In this document: in pieces, positions 27,005 to 35,978 of the stretch | Layout of the letters: each line of letters opens with the position of its first letter | Position numbering within the stretch: the first letter of the stretch is position 1 | Assembly (NCBI RefSeq): GCF_018698455.1 | Contig: NZ_JABIOQ010000016.1 | Coordinates: forward strand, 1-44,275 | Length of the DNA: 44,275 nucleotides | Direction: 5' to 3' | From: Sulfurimonas sp. | Lineage (GTDB): Bacteria; Campylobacterota; Campylobacteria; Campylobacterales; Sulfurimonadaceae | Notes under the pieces: model-generated | Seen by the model: only the letters and a program-made list of their open reading frames with translations | Told to the model about the DNA's origin: nothing | Databases searched by the model: none | Position numbers and translations under genes: made by a program

Positions 27005-28224
27005 GATACAGCCCTCTCAAATTCATCTCTAAATTTTGTGATAAAAGAGATTAAAACAGATGAAACGGAAGGTGCAAAAACACAGATAGTTTTTCCATTC
27101 ATAACATCTGCAAGTTCAAAAAGCTTCTCTAAGTCCTTTTTTGTTCCTCGTTTATTTACAATCTTTTGAAGTATTTTGTCACTCCAACCAGTTCCCTCGC
27201 GACAAGGGGTACACTGTCCACAAGACTCTTCATGATAAAACTCTAAAATATTTTTAAGAACTGCTACCATGTCAGTATCTTCATCCATAATTATCATACC
27301 ACCAGTGCCAAGAGAACTTCCAGCTGTGCGCATAGCTTCGTAGTCTAGGGTTAAGTCCTTACATTCTCGTGCAGTTAAAACGCCACATGACACGCCACCT
27401 GGAATGACAGCTTTTAGTTTTTTACCATTTTTTACACCACCACCAAAATGTTCAATGTATTCAAGCATACTTACACCGAACTCTGACTCATAAACACCAG
27501 GTTTATTTACATGTCCACTCATTCCAAAGAGTAGGGTGCCAGGACTGCAATGCGTCCCATATTCTCTATAAGCATCTGAGCCATTTTGTATTATAAATGG
27601 AACGGTAGCTATTGTTTCTACATTGTTCACAAGGGTAGGGTTCCCAAAAAACCATTCAGGTTCTTTTTGTTTTGGTTTGAGACGAGGGTGACCGCGTTTA
27701 CCCTCCATGGATTCTAATAAAGCTGATTTTTCACCACAGATGTAAGCTCCAGCACCACGGTGAATAGTTATGTCACAACTCTCTAAAAGTCCATCCTCGT
27801 AAGCTTCATCTATAGCATTTTGAAGTATGTCTTGGTACTCTTTATACTCTCCACGAATATAAATATAAGCATGTTTAGATTTTATGGCATAACAGGTGAG
27901 AATAATCCCCTCAATAAGAAGATGGGGGTCGTAAGTGATTATTTGTCTATCTTTAAAAGTTCCAGGTTCACTCTCATCGCAGTTGACAGCTAAAAAGGAT
28001 GGTTTGTCTCCATCTTGTGGCATAAGTTCCCATTTTTCTCCAGCACTTGCACCTCCACCACCTTTTCCCCTAAGGTTTGCATCTTTTATGATTTTTATCA
28101 TCTGTGTTGGAGTAAACTCTCCCCGTTTTTCTAGACTTCTATATGCATTGTGGTGTTTAGCCACTTCAAGAGTATGACTTCCCTCTATTGAAAACTTACG
28201 AGAAACTATTTTACATTCTTTCAT
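27001..28224 (-). CDS. nuoF: Complex I subunit F with altered nucleotide-binding residues
   Basis: A 407-residue flavoprotein subunit, expected to oxidise a pyridine nucleotide through FMN. FMN and substrate regions: VNCDESEPGTFKDR (80-93), GAGAYICGEKSALLESMEGK (157-176) and NNVETIATVPF. Cluster N3 ligands are C335, C338, C341 and C381. Two departures from the near-invariant family pattern are visible. The glycine loop reads GKGGGGASAGEKW (53-65) instead of GRGGAGFPTGLKW, so the Phe and Pro are lost. The GEE of GEETAL reads GEK, with K166. These positions contact the nucleotide, so the donor or its affinity may differ. Overlaps: nuoE and nuoG (4 nt each). Confidence 0.92.
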   Translation of the reverse strand: MKECKIVSRKFSIEGSHTLEVAKHHNAYRSLEKRGEFTPTQMIKIIKDANLRGKGGGGASAGEKWELMPQDGDKPSFLAVNCDESEPGTFKDRQIITYDPHLLIEGIILTCYAIKSKHAYIYIRGEYKEYQDILQNAIDEAYEDGLLESCDITIHRGAGAYICGEKSALLESMEGKRGHPRLKPKQKEPEWFFGNPTLVNNVETIATVPFIIQNGSDAYREYGTHCSPGTLLFGMSGHVNKPGVYESEFGVSMLEYIEHFGGGVKNGKKLKAVIPGGVSCGVLTARECKDLTLDYEAMRTAGSSLGTGGMIIMDEDTDMVAVLKNILEFYHEESCGQCTPCREGTGWSDKILQKIVNKRGTKKDLEKLFELADVMNGKTICVFAPSVSSVLISFITKFRDEFERAVS

Positions 28225-28658
28225 AGTAACTCCTCAAGTATCGCATCCACTTTTTCATTTGTAAGGTTTTCATAGTTTTTATCTTTTATCTGCATCATTG
28301 GAGCAGTTCCACATGAACCAAGGCACTCAACATGGTTTACATAAACATCTTTTGACTTTAAGTGCTTGAGTATTTCATCGCTTCCACAAAGTTTACATGA
28401 GAGTGTTTTGCATACATCTACTTGAAGTCTGTCAGGCTTTTGCAAATGAAACATAGTGTAAAAAGTTACCACACCATAAATCTGCATCGGAGCTAAACCA
28501 ATTTGCTCACTTATGGCATCAATGGCATCTATACTTATGTAGCCTTCTTTAGTTTGAGCCATCCATAAACAAGGGAGACATAGAGCATCTGGACTTGGGT
28601 ATCTTGTTTTGAGTTCCTTTATTTTGTTGAGATCGTCTTGATTAAATGTAAAACTCAT
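28221..28658 (-). CDS. nuoE: Complex I subunit E, [2Fe-2S] thioredoxin-like
   Basis: A 145-residue subunit with cluster N1a. Ligands are the C-x4-C in VCKTLSCKLCG and the C-x3-C in CLGSCGTAPMM. The N-terminal helical part (YPSPDALCLPCLWMAQTKEG, then IYGVVTFYTMFHLQ) matches the family. Its presence with NuoF shows that this complex I has a full electron-input module, unlike the Campylobacter/Helicobacter operons that I recall as lacking true NuoE/F. Overlaps: nuoCD and nuoF (4 nt each). Confidence 0.94.
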   Translation of the reverse strand: MSFTFNQDDLNKIKELKTRYPSPDALCLPCLWMAQTKEGYISIDAIDAISEQIGLAPMQIYGVVTFYTMFHLQKPDRLQVDVCKTLSCKLCGSDEILKHLKSKDVYVNHVECLGSCGTAPMMQIKDKNYENLTNEKVDAILEELL

Positions 28659-30280
28659 CTATCCATTTCTCCAGCTATAATATTGAGACTTCCAAGTGTA
28701 AGAATGGCATCTGCTACTTGATAATTTTCTATGAGTTGCGGGTAAGCTGCTATATGGTAAAAACTAGGAGCTCTTACTTTGACCTTGTAAGGAGTACCAC
28801 TTCCATCACTGACTATGTAAAACCCAAGTTCTCCATTTGCCGCCTCGAAAGCTCCATAGTGTTCGCCTTTTGGGACTTTTACACCATCAACCACAAGTTT
28901 GAATTGATTCATCATACCTTCTATTCCTCCATAAACACAGGATTTACTCGGCATTATAATACTTTTATCAGAGACATTGACATCGCCACCAGGTAAACGT
29001 GAGATTGCTTGTTTTATGATTTTCATACTTTCATTTATCTCATCAAAACGAACCATCATTCTGTCATAAGTATCCCCAACACTTCCTACTACCATATTAA
29101 AGTCAAAGGTGTCATAAAAGTAGTGCGGCTCTGTGAAACGCAAGTCGTAAGGGACACCGCTAGCTCTTAAATTTGGTCCAGTAAAACCATAACTCATAGC
29201 GCTCTCAGCACTTACCGGAGATATATCGGTAAGTCTGTCATTATAAATTCTGTTTGTTTGTATCATTTTAAGAGACTCGGTAACTCCAAAGTCTATTTTT
29301 GTAAGTACATCCTCCAAGTCACTTTGCCAACCATCATATAAATCATGGGTCATACCACCTATACGCATAAAAGAGTTGGTGAGTCTTGCCCCTGTAAGTT
29401 TAGAGAGAAAGTCATATGCATCATTTCGTGGGTTAAAAAGATACCAGTAGTTTGTTTGTGCTCCCATATCTAAAAGTCCAGCTGAGAGACAGACTAAATG
29501 GTCTATGATACGAGAGAGTTCAGATAACATAACACGTATAAATATTCCTCTGTCGGGAAGTGTAATATCAAGCATGTCTTCAACAGTTTTTGCAAATGCG
29601 ATGTTATTCATGAGTGCTGAACAGTAGTTAAGCCTATCCGTATAGGGAATGATTTGATTATAGTTATGGTTTTCACAGGACTTCTCAAATCCACGATGCA
29701 GGTAACCTATTTCACAGGCTGCTGCGACTATTTTTTCTCCATCCAATGCAGCGAGTGTTCTGATGGTTCCATGTGAAGCAGGATGAGATGGACCAAGATT
29801 TATAACCATGAGATCATCCTTGTTCATATCGAGTTTTTTCTCCTTTAACAGAGGTCTCATTTCGTCCATAAGGTCTTGCGAAGTTGTACAGAGTTGTCCT
29901 TGTGTAATTTCATAATCTTTACGTAAAGGATGCCCATCAAATTCATTATGATTTAAAAGGCGTTTGAGCATAGAATGACCTAAAAAATTTATACCATACT
30001 GGTCGTAAACTTCACGTTCAGCCCAGTCTGCTGACTCATAAAGAGATGAGATGCTTTGTATCTCTTCTTCTTCTAAAAAAACTTTATAAATATGTGTCTC
30101 TAAAAACTCACGATGGCGGAGGATATATATAAGTTCAAAACGATTTGAAGAGGGGTGTGTTTTTGCTAAGTTATCTGTAGCTGTTATATCTAGTAAAAAA
30201 GTAAATCCAAGCTCTTCTTTATCATGTTTAATAGTCTCGAAAAGTTGTGATGCTTGGAGAGTTATTATATTAGATATCAT
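28655..30280 (-). CDS. nuoCD: Fused complex I subunits C and D
   Basis: A 541-residue fusion. Residues about 1-140 are the NuoC domain (NRFELIYILRHREF; SADWAEREVYDQYGINFLGH; GHPLRKDYEI). Residues about 155-541 are the NuoD domain that lines the quinone site: INLGPSHPASHGTIRTLAAL, CEIGYLHRGFEKSCENHNYN, PYTDRLNYCSALMNN, and the C-terminal LGSLNIIAGEMDR. I start at the ATG at 30280, which has AAAGG 8 nt upstream; the longer frame begins only with a TTG at 30316. With this start the overlap with nuoB is 11 nt. NuoC-NuoD fusion is common in gammaproteobacteria and also occurs in other groups. Confidence 0.94.
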   Translation of the reverse strand: MISNIITLQASQLFETIKHDKEELGFTFLLDITATDNLAKTHPSSNRFELIYILRHREFLETHIYKVFLEEEEIQSISSLYESADWAEREVYDQYGINFLGHSMLKRLLNHNEFDGHPLRKDYEITQGQLCTTSQDLMDEMRPLLKEKKLDMNKDDLMVINLGPSHPASHGTIRTLAALDGEKIVAAACEIGYLHRGFEKSCENHNYNQIIPYTDRLNYCSALMNNIAFAKTVEDMLDITLPDRGIFIRVMLSELSRIIDHLVCLSAGLLDMGAQTNYWYLFNPRNDAYDFLSKLTGARLTNSFMRIGGMTHDLYDGWQSDLEDVLTKIDFGVTESLKMIQTNRIYNDRLTDISPVSAESAMSYGFTGPNLRASGVPYDLRFTEPHYFYDTFDFNMVVGSVGDTYDRMMVRFDEINESMKIIKQAISRLPGGDVNVSDKSIIMPSKSCVYGGIEGMMNQFKLVVDGVKVPKGEHYGAFEAANGELGFYIVSDGSGTPYKVKVRAPSFYHIAAYPQLIENYQVADAILTLGSLNIIAGEMDR

Positions 30281-30788
30281 CAAGTTTACCTTTGAAGTCA
30301 GTGTTTCGAACAGCAAATTTTTCTTCGTGTTTGAGTTGTTTTTGGATGTCCATCACAGAGTCTAAAATTGCTTCTGGACGAGGAGGGCAACCGGCGACAT
30401 AGATGTCTACAGGAATGATTTCATCTATACCTTGAAGGGTAGTATAGTTGTCATAAAAACCACCGGTTGAAGCACAAGCACCTACGGCTATTACCCATTT
30501 TGGTTCCGGCATTTGGTCGTAAATCTGTTTGAGTATGGGAGCTTGTTTGTAACTTACCGTTCCTGCTACTATAAGCAGATCTGCATGACGAGGCGAAAAA
30601 CGTAGTACTTCAGCACCAAAACGCGAGATGTCATAACGCGAAGCTGCTGTAGACATAAATTCTATCGCACAACAAGCAGTCCCAAAAACAAAAGGCCATA
30701 AAGAAGCTTCTCTCCCCCAATCGACGACAGCATCGATTGTTGTAGTGACTACAGCTTCATCTAAAAGATGAGTATTACTTACATCCAT
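30270..30788 (-). CDS. nuoB: Complex I subunit B
   Basis: A 172-residue subunit with the terminal cluster N2 that reduces quinone. The four ligands are present: the tandem Cys pair in GTACCAIEFMST, the Cys of VGACASTGGFYDNY, and that of VAGCPPRPEAI. Also seen are RFGAEVLRFSPRHADLLIVA and PEPKWVIAVG. Length is normal. It overlaps nuoA by 10 nt and nuoCD by 11 nt. Confidence 0.96.
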   Translation of the reverse strand: MDVSNTHLLDEAVVTTTIDAVVDWGREASLWPFVFGTACCAIEFMSTAASRYDISRFGAEVLRFSPRHADLLIVAGTVSYKQAPILKQIYDQMPEPKWVIAVGACASTGGFYDNYTTLQGIDEIIPVDIYVAGCPPRPEAILDSVMDIQKQLKHEEKFAVRNTDFKGKLDDI

Positions 30789-31138
30789 TTTAAAACTCCT
30801 GATTTATATACATAGATTAGACCACCAAGAAGAAGTCCTAAAAATGTAAACATTTCCATAAGTGCAAAAAAACCTAGTTCTCTCAGGTTTAGTGCCCAAG
30901 GAAACATAAAAAGAACTTCTACATCGAAGATGAGAAAGATGATTCCAACAAGAAAAAACTTTACATTAAAACCATGAAAAGCATCTTTGTGAGTTAACCG
31001 AATACCACCCTCTATAGGTTCATTTTTCCGTACATTATCACTAGAAACACCAAAAAATTTACTTAGATGAAAGAGAAGGGGCAGTAGTATTACTAAAATT
31101 ACAATCATATAAGAGGCTAAAAAAAGGGAACTATTCAC
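30779..31138 (-). CDS. nuoA: Complex I subunit A
   Basis: A 119-residue, three-helix membrane subunit and the first gene of the operon. Marks: EPIEGGIRLTHKDAFHGFNV (the conserved loop near the quinone cavity), KFFLVGIIFLIFDVEVLFMF with its acidic pair, and the last helix. It starts with GTG at 31138; a GTGAG tract just upstream is only a moderate ribosome site. It overlaps nuoB by 10 nt. A good -10 lies about 35 nt upstream. Confidence 0.94.
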   Translation of the reverse strand: MNSSLFLASYMIVILVILLPLLFHLSKFFGVSSDNVRKNEPIEGGIRLTHKDAFHGFNVKFFLVGIIFLIFDVEVLFMFPWALNLRELGFFALMEMFTFLGLLLGGLIYVYKSGVLKWM

Positions 31139-31172
31139 TATTGACTCACTTCATTTTATTTTATTTATTTCT

Positions 31173-31178
31173 ATTATA
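31173..31178 (-). promoter_or_regulatory. Probable -10 element of the nuo operon
   Basis: On the minus strand the sequence reads GCTATAATAG, a perfect TATAAT, about 35 nt before the nuoA start. The region before it is AT-rich with no clear -35, as expected for Campylobacterota sigma-70 promoters. It is the only strong candidate upstream of the 13-gene operon. Confidence 0.55.
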
Positions 31179-31251
31179 GCATTTGAATATAAATTATTGT
31201 ACTGAATTGAAAATAATTTATAAAACATGGTAATATCTTTATCTGTAGTAG

Positions 31252-31401
31252 GTAGATCCGATACGATTTAGGTTAAAAAATTGCTTTAAATAAATATTAT
31301 AATATTTGAAATTATATGAAAAAGAGTATATCTTAATCAAGCTCTAAAACAAGTACCTAGTTGAAGGCTTTATGAGATATAAGTAGATCAGATAGGATTA
31401 T
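31252..31401. repeat. Pair of imperfect 17-nt direct repeats between xth and nuoA
   Basis: GTAGATCCGATACGATT (31252-31268) and GTAGATCAGATAGGATT (31383-31399) differ at two positions and lie 131 nt apart. The second abuts the xth stop codon. The stretch between them has no open reading frame of note. They could be operator-like sites, the ends of a tiny lost insertion, or chance. Confidence 0.3.
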
Positions 31402-32177
31402 TAAATAGCGAGTCTGATTCCTACAGGACAGTGATCTGAGCCTGTAATATAGTCAAGTATAAAAGCATCTTCAAGGCTTTCACATAAATCTTCACTAATG
31501 AAAAAGTAATCAATTCTCCATCCAACATTATTTAGTCTCGCATTTGAACGGTAAGACCACCAACTATATCTATCGACTTCATCACCATTGACATATCTAA
31601 ATGAATCGACATAACCATGGTCTATAAGTTTATCCATCCATGCTCTTTCACTTGGCAAGAAACCTGATGTTTTAGAATTTGCTTTTGGATTTTTTAAATC
31701 AATCTCTTTATGTGCAGTGTTAACATCTCCACAAATTACTATACTTTTACCTTCACTTCTAAGCTTCTCACAATATTTTAATAAGTCATCATAAAATTTC
31801 ATCTTATAATCAAGTCTTTCTTGATTCTTTTGACCATTTGGAAAGTAGATGTTAAAGATGACTAAATCATCATAGTGTGTCTCAACTATGCGACCTTCAT
31901 TCATAGTATCTACATGGCTAGTAGTAGAGGTAAAGTCAGCTTTTAGCACACTGTAAGTAGCTGTTCCACTATAGCCTTTTTTTTCTGCTGAGTTTACATT
32001 ACGCTCTGCGTACTCTTTATCAAATAAATCATCTGGTATTTGTTCTTCAAGTGCTTTTATCTCTTGCAGGCAAAGAATGTCAGTTTGTCTCTCATCTATC
32101 CATTTAAGTGCTTCTTTTGTACCGACAGCACGGATTCCATTAACATTCCAAGATATTATTTCGATTGATTCTGACAT
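31401..32177 (-). CDS. xth: Exodeoxyribonuclease III / AP endonuclease
   Basis: A 258-residue, Mg-dependent DNA repair enzyme that cuts at abasic sites and degrades from 3' ends. Motifs in order: ISWNVNGIRA (catalytic Asn), ILCLQEIKA (metal-binding Glu), FNIYFPNGQ (Tyr near the active site), VICGDVNTAH (Asp-Asn pair), DSFRYVNGDEVDRYSWWSYR, NVGWRIDYFF, and the C-terminal GSDHCPVG with the Asp-His pair. Length is normal. It lies downstream of the sdh genes on the same strand after a 77-nt gap that holds a hairpin, and 262 nt before nuoA. Confidence 0.95.
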   Translation of the reverse strand: MSESIEIISWNVNGIRAVGTKEALKWIDERQTDILCLQEIKALEEQIPDDLFDKEYAERNVNSAEKKGYSGTATYSVLKADFTSTTSHVDTMNEGRIVETHYDDLVIFNIYFPNGQKNQERLDYKMKFYDDLLKYCEKLRSEGKSIVICGDVNTAHKEIDLKNPKANSKTSGFLPSERAWMDKLIDHGYVDSFRYVNGDEVDRYSWWSYRSNARLNNVGWRIDYFFISEDLCESLEDAFILDYITGSDHCPVGIRLAI

Positions 32178-32214
32178 TGTATATCCAATTTGATGATTTT
32201 TTATTTGTAGAGGT

Positions 32215-32235
32215 TATACCCCGAAGCAGGGCATA
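32215..32235 (-). terminator. Possible hairpin downstream of sdhE
   Basis: On the minus strand TATGCCC-TGCTTCG-GGGTATA can fold into a 7-bp stem with one G-U pair, 20 nt after the sdhE stop. On the plus strand the same pair is an A-C mismatch, so the hairpin is better in sdh transcripts. No clean U tract follows, so it may be a 3'-end stabiliser or weak terminator. Confidence 0.35.
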
Positions 32236-32254
32236 AAGTTTTAGAGATTTTAAA

Positions 32255-33136
32255 TTATATAAAGTCTACTTTTTCAACATGGTGCTGTAGACCAAGTTTA
32301 TCACTATCACAACCAAGAGCAAGTCCTAGCATTTGTTGCATGTGTAGAACAGGAAGTGCAACTTCACGACCAATCGCTGTAGAAAGATGATCCGTTTGTG
32401 TATCTAGTTTTAGATGACAGAGAGGACAAGGTGTTACTATGAAGTCAGCATTGTTATCCATTGCTCCGGCTACCGCTTTACCAGCAAGAATAGCTGATGT
32501 TTTTGGTGCCTGAAGTTCAACATGAAAACCACAACATTTATTTTTTTCTTCATAATCTACAGTCTGACCACCACAAGCGATAATTAAATCATCAAGTGAA
32601 CGAGGATTATAAGGGTTTTCTGGAGTCTTATGAGTTTCATTTTGAAGCTCAGAAGGGCGAATGTTATGACAACCATAAAAAGGTGCAATGTTAAACTGAC
32701 TGAGTGGCGTTACTACCATTTCAGCAATTTTATCAAGACCAATGTCATCAATGATTGCATAAAGAAAGTGTGTTACAAGTGATGTACCCTTGTACTCAAG
32801 TCCAACTTCTAAAAGCTTCTCGTTTACACGAGTCTTAAGGTCTGCATTATTGTCTAAACGATGTTTAGTCATAGCAGTGTTAAGTTGACAAGTATTACAA
32901 ATAGTCACCATAGTCAAGTCATGTTTTTCAGCATAAGCAATATTTCTTGCATTTAATACAAGAGATAAAAAGTCATCATAATCTTGTAAGTGAGAAGCAC
33001 CACAGCATGAAGCCTCAGTAAGTTCTACAAGTTCAATTCCTAGTTTATCAGCTACTGCCATAGTTGAAATCATTTGCTCAGGAGTACTTTGTTTAGCAGT
33101 ACATCCTGTAAAAAGTGCGTATTTTAATTTTCCCAT
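32255..33136 (-). CDS. sdhE: CCG-domain subunit of non-classical succinate/fumarate oxidoreductase (SdhE/MfrE type)
   Basis: A 293-residue protein with two complete CCG domains of the heterodisulfide-reductase B type: C12, C44-C45, C80-x2-C83, and C156, C201-C202, C237-x2-C240. Each could hold a non-cubane iron-sulfur cluster or act as a disulfide site. There are no membrane helices, so it would attach to the membrane peripherally and pass electrons between SdhB and quinone, replacing the classical cytochrome-b anchor. It is last in the sdhA-sdhB-sdhE set, 9 nt after sdhB. The same organisation is known for MfrABE of Wolinella and Campylobacter and SdhABE of other lineages. The name sdhC is also used for this subunit. 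Confidence 0.85.
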   Translation of the reverse strand: MGKLKYALFTGCTAKQSTPEQMISTMAVADKLGIELVELTEASCCGASHLQDYDDFLSLVLNARNIAYAEKHDLTMVTICNTCQLNTAMTKHRLDNNADLKTRVNEKLLEVGLEYKGTSLVTHFLYAIIDDIGLDKIAEMVVTPLSQFNIAPFYGCHNIRPSELQNETHKTPENPYNPRSLDDLIIACGGQTVDYEEKNKCCGFHVELQAPKTSAILAGKAVAGAMDNNADFIVTPCPLCHLKLDTQTDHLSTAIGREVALPVLHMQQMLGLALGCDSDKLGLQHHVEKVDFI

Positions 33137-33145
33137 CTATAACTC

Positions 33146-34126
33146 CTAGAACTTTACTGTTGATGAAGATTTTACAAGTTTTTGTATCTCATCAAGATTA
33201 TCTGATTTTGTAATAGCCCATGGTGGGACTATTTTACCTTTTCTAAACATTTTGAGTGCGAGTGGTAAGTGTTTAACAACACCAAGTCCTTCGGAATAAA
33301 GAACCATTCCACCTTCATCAAGAACACCATTACGTGCAATAGAATGTTTAAACCCAACAGCATGACGAGTTGCTACATTTGATTTTGCAACACCTTCAGA
33401 AAAGAGCATGTTATGTAATGAAGTGATTTTTGCAATTGGATCAACGTCTTTTGGACATACTTCAGCACATTCCATGCACTTAACACAATCCCAAACACCT
33501 TGATTTTCCGCATTAAGTTCAATAAGCCTAGTTGTGTGTGCATCATCACGAACATCTGCTTCAAAACGGTATGCTTTAGCAAACGCAGCAGGACCAAAAA
33601 ACTCTTCATTAACTTCTACAACTGGACATGCATAGTGACAAGCACCACACTGAATACATAAGTCTGCATCATTAAGTGCATTGGCCTGTTCTGGAGTAAC
33701 AGCACATTCCATTTCTGGGTGCTCATCAATGTGAGAAACAAGGTAAGGATGAATTGCATCATTCTTTGCCCAAAAATCACCTTTGTCTATAATAAGGTCT
33801 TTAACAGCTCTTGATTTACTTAACGGCTCAAGAGTAAGTTCGTTTCCGAAATACTCTATCATATTTGTCATACTCTCTTTACAAGCAAGAGTTGAACGAC
33901 CATTTACTTTAATAGCACAAGTTCCACAAATACCATGACGACAACTACGACGGTATGAAAAACTACCATCGTTGTCCCATTTAATTCTGTTTAGTATATC
34001 TAGTACAACTTCTTCTGAAGTTACGTCCATTTCATAGTTTTCATAGTATGGAAGATAATCTTCATCCGCATTAAAACGAAATACTTTGAAGTTTACTTTT
34101 TGTGATGTAATTGCATGTGTACTCAT
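33146..34126 (-). CDS. sdhB: Succinate/fumarate oxidoreductase iron-sulfur subunit
   Basis: A 326-residue electron-transfer subunit, longer than E. coli SdhB (238). The plant-type [2Fe-2S] site has C62, C67, C70 and C82 (SCRHGICGTCAIKVNGRSTL, then AC). The first [4Fe-4S] has C157, C160, C163, C167 (CIQCGACHYACP). The last cluster motif is CVKCMECAEVCP (C214, C217, C220, C224), with a Cys where classical SdhB has a non-cysteine residue and a [3Fe-4S] cluster. A [4Fe-4S] cluster is therefore expected, as in other SdhE-type enzymes. About 90 extra C-terminal residues follow. It lies between sdhA and sdhE with 9-nt spacings. Confidence 0.92.
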   Translation of the reverse strand: MSTHAITSQKVNFKVFRFNADEDYLPYYENYEMDVTSEEVVLDILNRIKWDNDGSFSYRRSCRHGICGTCAIKVNGRSTLACKESMTNMIEYFGNELTLEPLSKSRAVKDLIIDKGDFWAKNDAIHPYLVSHIDEHPEMECAVTPEQANALNDADLCIQCGACHYACPVVEVNEEFFGPAAFAKAYRFEADVRDDAHTTRLIELNAENQGVWDCVKCMECAEVCPKDVDPIAKITSLHNMLFSEGVAKSNVATRHAVGFKHSIARNGVLDEGGMVLYSEGLGVVKHLPLALKMFRKGKIVPPWAITKSDNLDEIQKLVKSSSTVKF

Positions 34127-34135
34127 AAATTCTCC

Positions 34136-35848
34136 TTAGTATGTTCTAGCTTTAAGCTCATGTTTGCCAAGAACGACATCCATATAGTCAAGTGAAATTT
34201 CACCATTTTCATCCATATAAGCCATTGTATGCTTAAGAAATTTTTCATCATTACGTGTGTCAAAGTCTTCTCTAAAGTGAGCACCACGACTCTCTTCTCT
34301 CGCAACAGCACTTTGTACGATAAACGCAGAGTAATCAATCATATGACCAAACTCCATAGCTTCTTGAAGCTCAGTGTTAAATACTTTTGATTTGTCTTTA
34401 ATACGAATATTTTTAAATCTTTGACGAAGTTCTTTTATTTTATTAACAGAAATTTCTAAAGATTCTTTTGTTCTAAACGCACCAGCATTTGCTGTCATAG
34501 ATTGTTGAAGCTCTTCTCTTAAAGTTGGAACAGTTTCTTCACCATTGTTTGTAAGTAAAAAGTCTAGTTCAGTTAATGCTAAATTTGCATCTTCTTCAGT
34601 TGCCTTACGTAGTTCTATACCATCTAATTCTGCTGCCATGTTTTTACCAACATAACGACCAAAAAGAAGTGCTTCAAGTACAGAGTTAGCACCTAAACGG
34701 TTTGCACCATGAACTGATACACAAGAACACTCACCAGCTGCATAGAAGCCTTCTACAAGTTCAGTATTGTTTTTGCGCACATTACCAGCTATATTTACTG
34801 GAATACCACCCATAGAGTAGTGTGCAGTTGCAGAAATCAAAATAGGCTCTTTAATCATGTCAAGACCAAGAAATGTAATAGCAAGTTCACGTAACTCTGG
34901 AAGTCTATCCATAATCAGATCTTTACCTAAGTGTGTTACATCTAAATAAACAGCATCTTTTCTTGGGCCACAACCACGACCTTCTCTAATCTCATTTAAA
35001 ATAGCACGAGCAACAACATCACGAGATGCAAGTTCCATCGCGTTTGGAGCATACTTTGTCATAAAGCGCTCACCCTCTGAGTTAAAAAGTTGACCACCTT
35101 CACCACGTGCAGCTTCAGAAATAAGAACACCATTTCCTGAAAGACCTGATGGGTGAAACTGTACAAACTCCATATCTTCTAAAGGAAGACCATGACGAGC
35201 AACGATACTAAGACCGTCACCTGTGTTTGCATGAGCATTTGAGTTGATTTTATAAGCACGAGCATATCCACCCGAAGCAAACATAACACTCTTAGCATTA
35301 AAGATAACCGTTTCCATGTTACGAATATTAAAAGCGACAACACCTGAAACTTTTCCATCTTTATAGATTATATCCGCTGCATACCATTCATCGTAAAACT
35401 TAACACCAGCACGGTGAGCTTGTTCATAAATCGTTTGAAGAAGTGTTAAACCAGTTCTGTCTTTAGCATAACAAGCACGAGGAGAGCTTTGTCCACCAAA
35501 AGGGCGTTGTGCTATTTTTCCATCAGCTGTACGACTAAACGCAGCTCCCATACCTTCTATCCAGCGGATAGTCCCAGGAGCATTTTTACACATGTACTCA
35601 ACAGCGTCTTGGTCAGCTAAATAGTCACTTCCCTTAACAGTATCAAACTCATGAAGCTCTACACTGTCCTCATCACTAAATGCAGCATTAATACCACCTT
35701 GAGCAGCTCCAGAATGACTTCTTAGAGGGTGTAGCTTTGTGATAACAGCAACTTTTTTACCTGCACTTTGTAACTCTCTTGCTGCGGCACATCCGGCAAG
35801 ACCAGCTCCAACAACAATAGCATCGTAAGTATAAATAGGAATACTCAT
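34136..35848 (-). CDS. sdhA: Succinate dehydrogenase/fumarate reductase flavoprotein subunit
   Basis: A 570-residue FAD subunit. The dinucleotide fold is at the very N-terminus ([20 protein letters not shown], 8-27). H45 in [12 protein letters not shown] is the expected covalent-flavin histidine. Substrate-site marks are [29 protein letters not shown] and [20 protein letters not shown]. There is no twin-arginine signal, unlike the periplasmic MfrA of Wolinella and C. jejuni, so this enzyme should face the cytoplasm. It could serve the oxidative or reductive TCA direction. AAGG lies 9 nt before the ATG, and a 130-nt gap upstream probably carries the promoter. Confidence 0.93.
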   Translation of the reverse strand: MSIPIYTYDAIVVGAGLAGCAAARELQSAGKKVAVITKLHPLRSHSGAAQGGINAAFSDEDSVELHEFDTVKGSDYLADQDAVEYMCKNAPGTIRWIEGMGAAFSRTADGKIAQRPFGGQSSPRACYAKDRTGLTLLQTIYEQAHRAGVKFYDEWYAADIIYKDGKVSGVVAFNIRNMETVIFNAKSVMFASGGYARAYKINSNAHANTGDGLSIVARHGLPLEDMEFVQFHPSGLSGNGVLISEAARGEGGQLFNSEGERFMTKYAPNAMELASRDVVARAILNEIREGRGCGPRKDAVYLDVTHLGKDLIMDRLPELRELAITFLGLDMIKEPILISATAHYSMGGIPVNIAGNVRKNNTELVEGFYAAGECSCVSVHGANRLGANSVLEALLFGRYVGKNMAAELDGIELRKATEEDANLALTELDFLLTNNGEETVPTLREELQQSMTANAGAFRTKESLEISVNKIKELRQRFKNIRIKDKSKVFNTELQEAMEFGHMIDYSAFIVQSAVAREESRGAHFREDFDTRNDEKFLKHTMAYMDENGEISLDYMDVVLGKHELKARTY

Positions 35849-35978
35849 TAAATTTCCTTGATAATAAAACTAAATAATAATACTGATTCTATCGTGAATA
35901 TTCTTGGTGCAGATTAAAAAATGAGTTTGAATGTCTTTCCTATAGGTATGTTACTATTTGAGACATTTCTTGAGGTAT

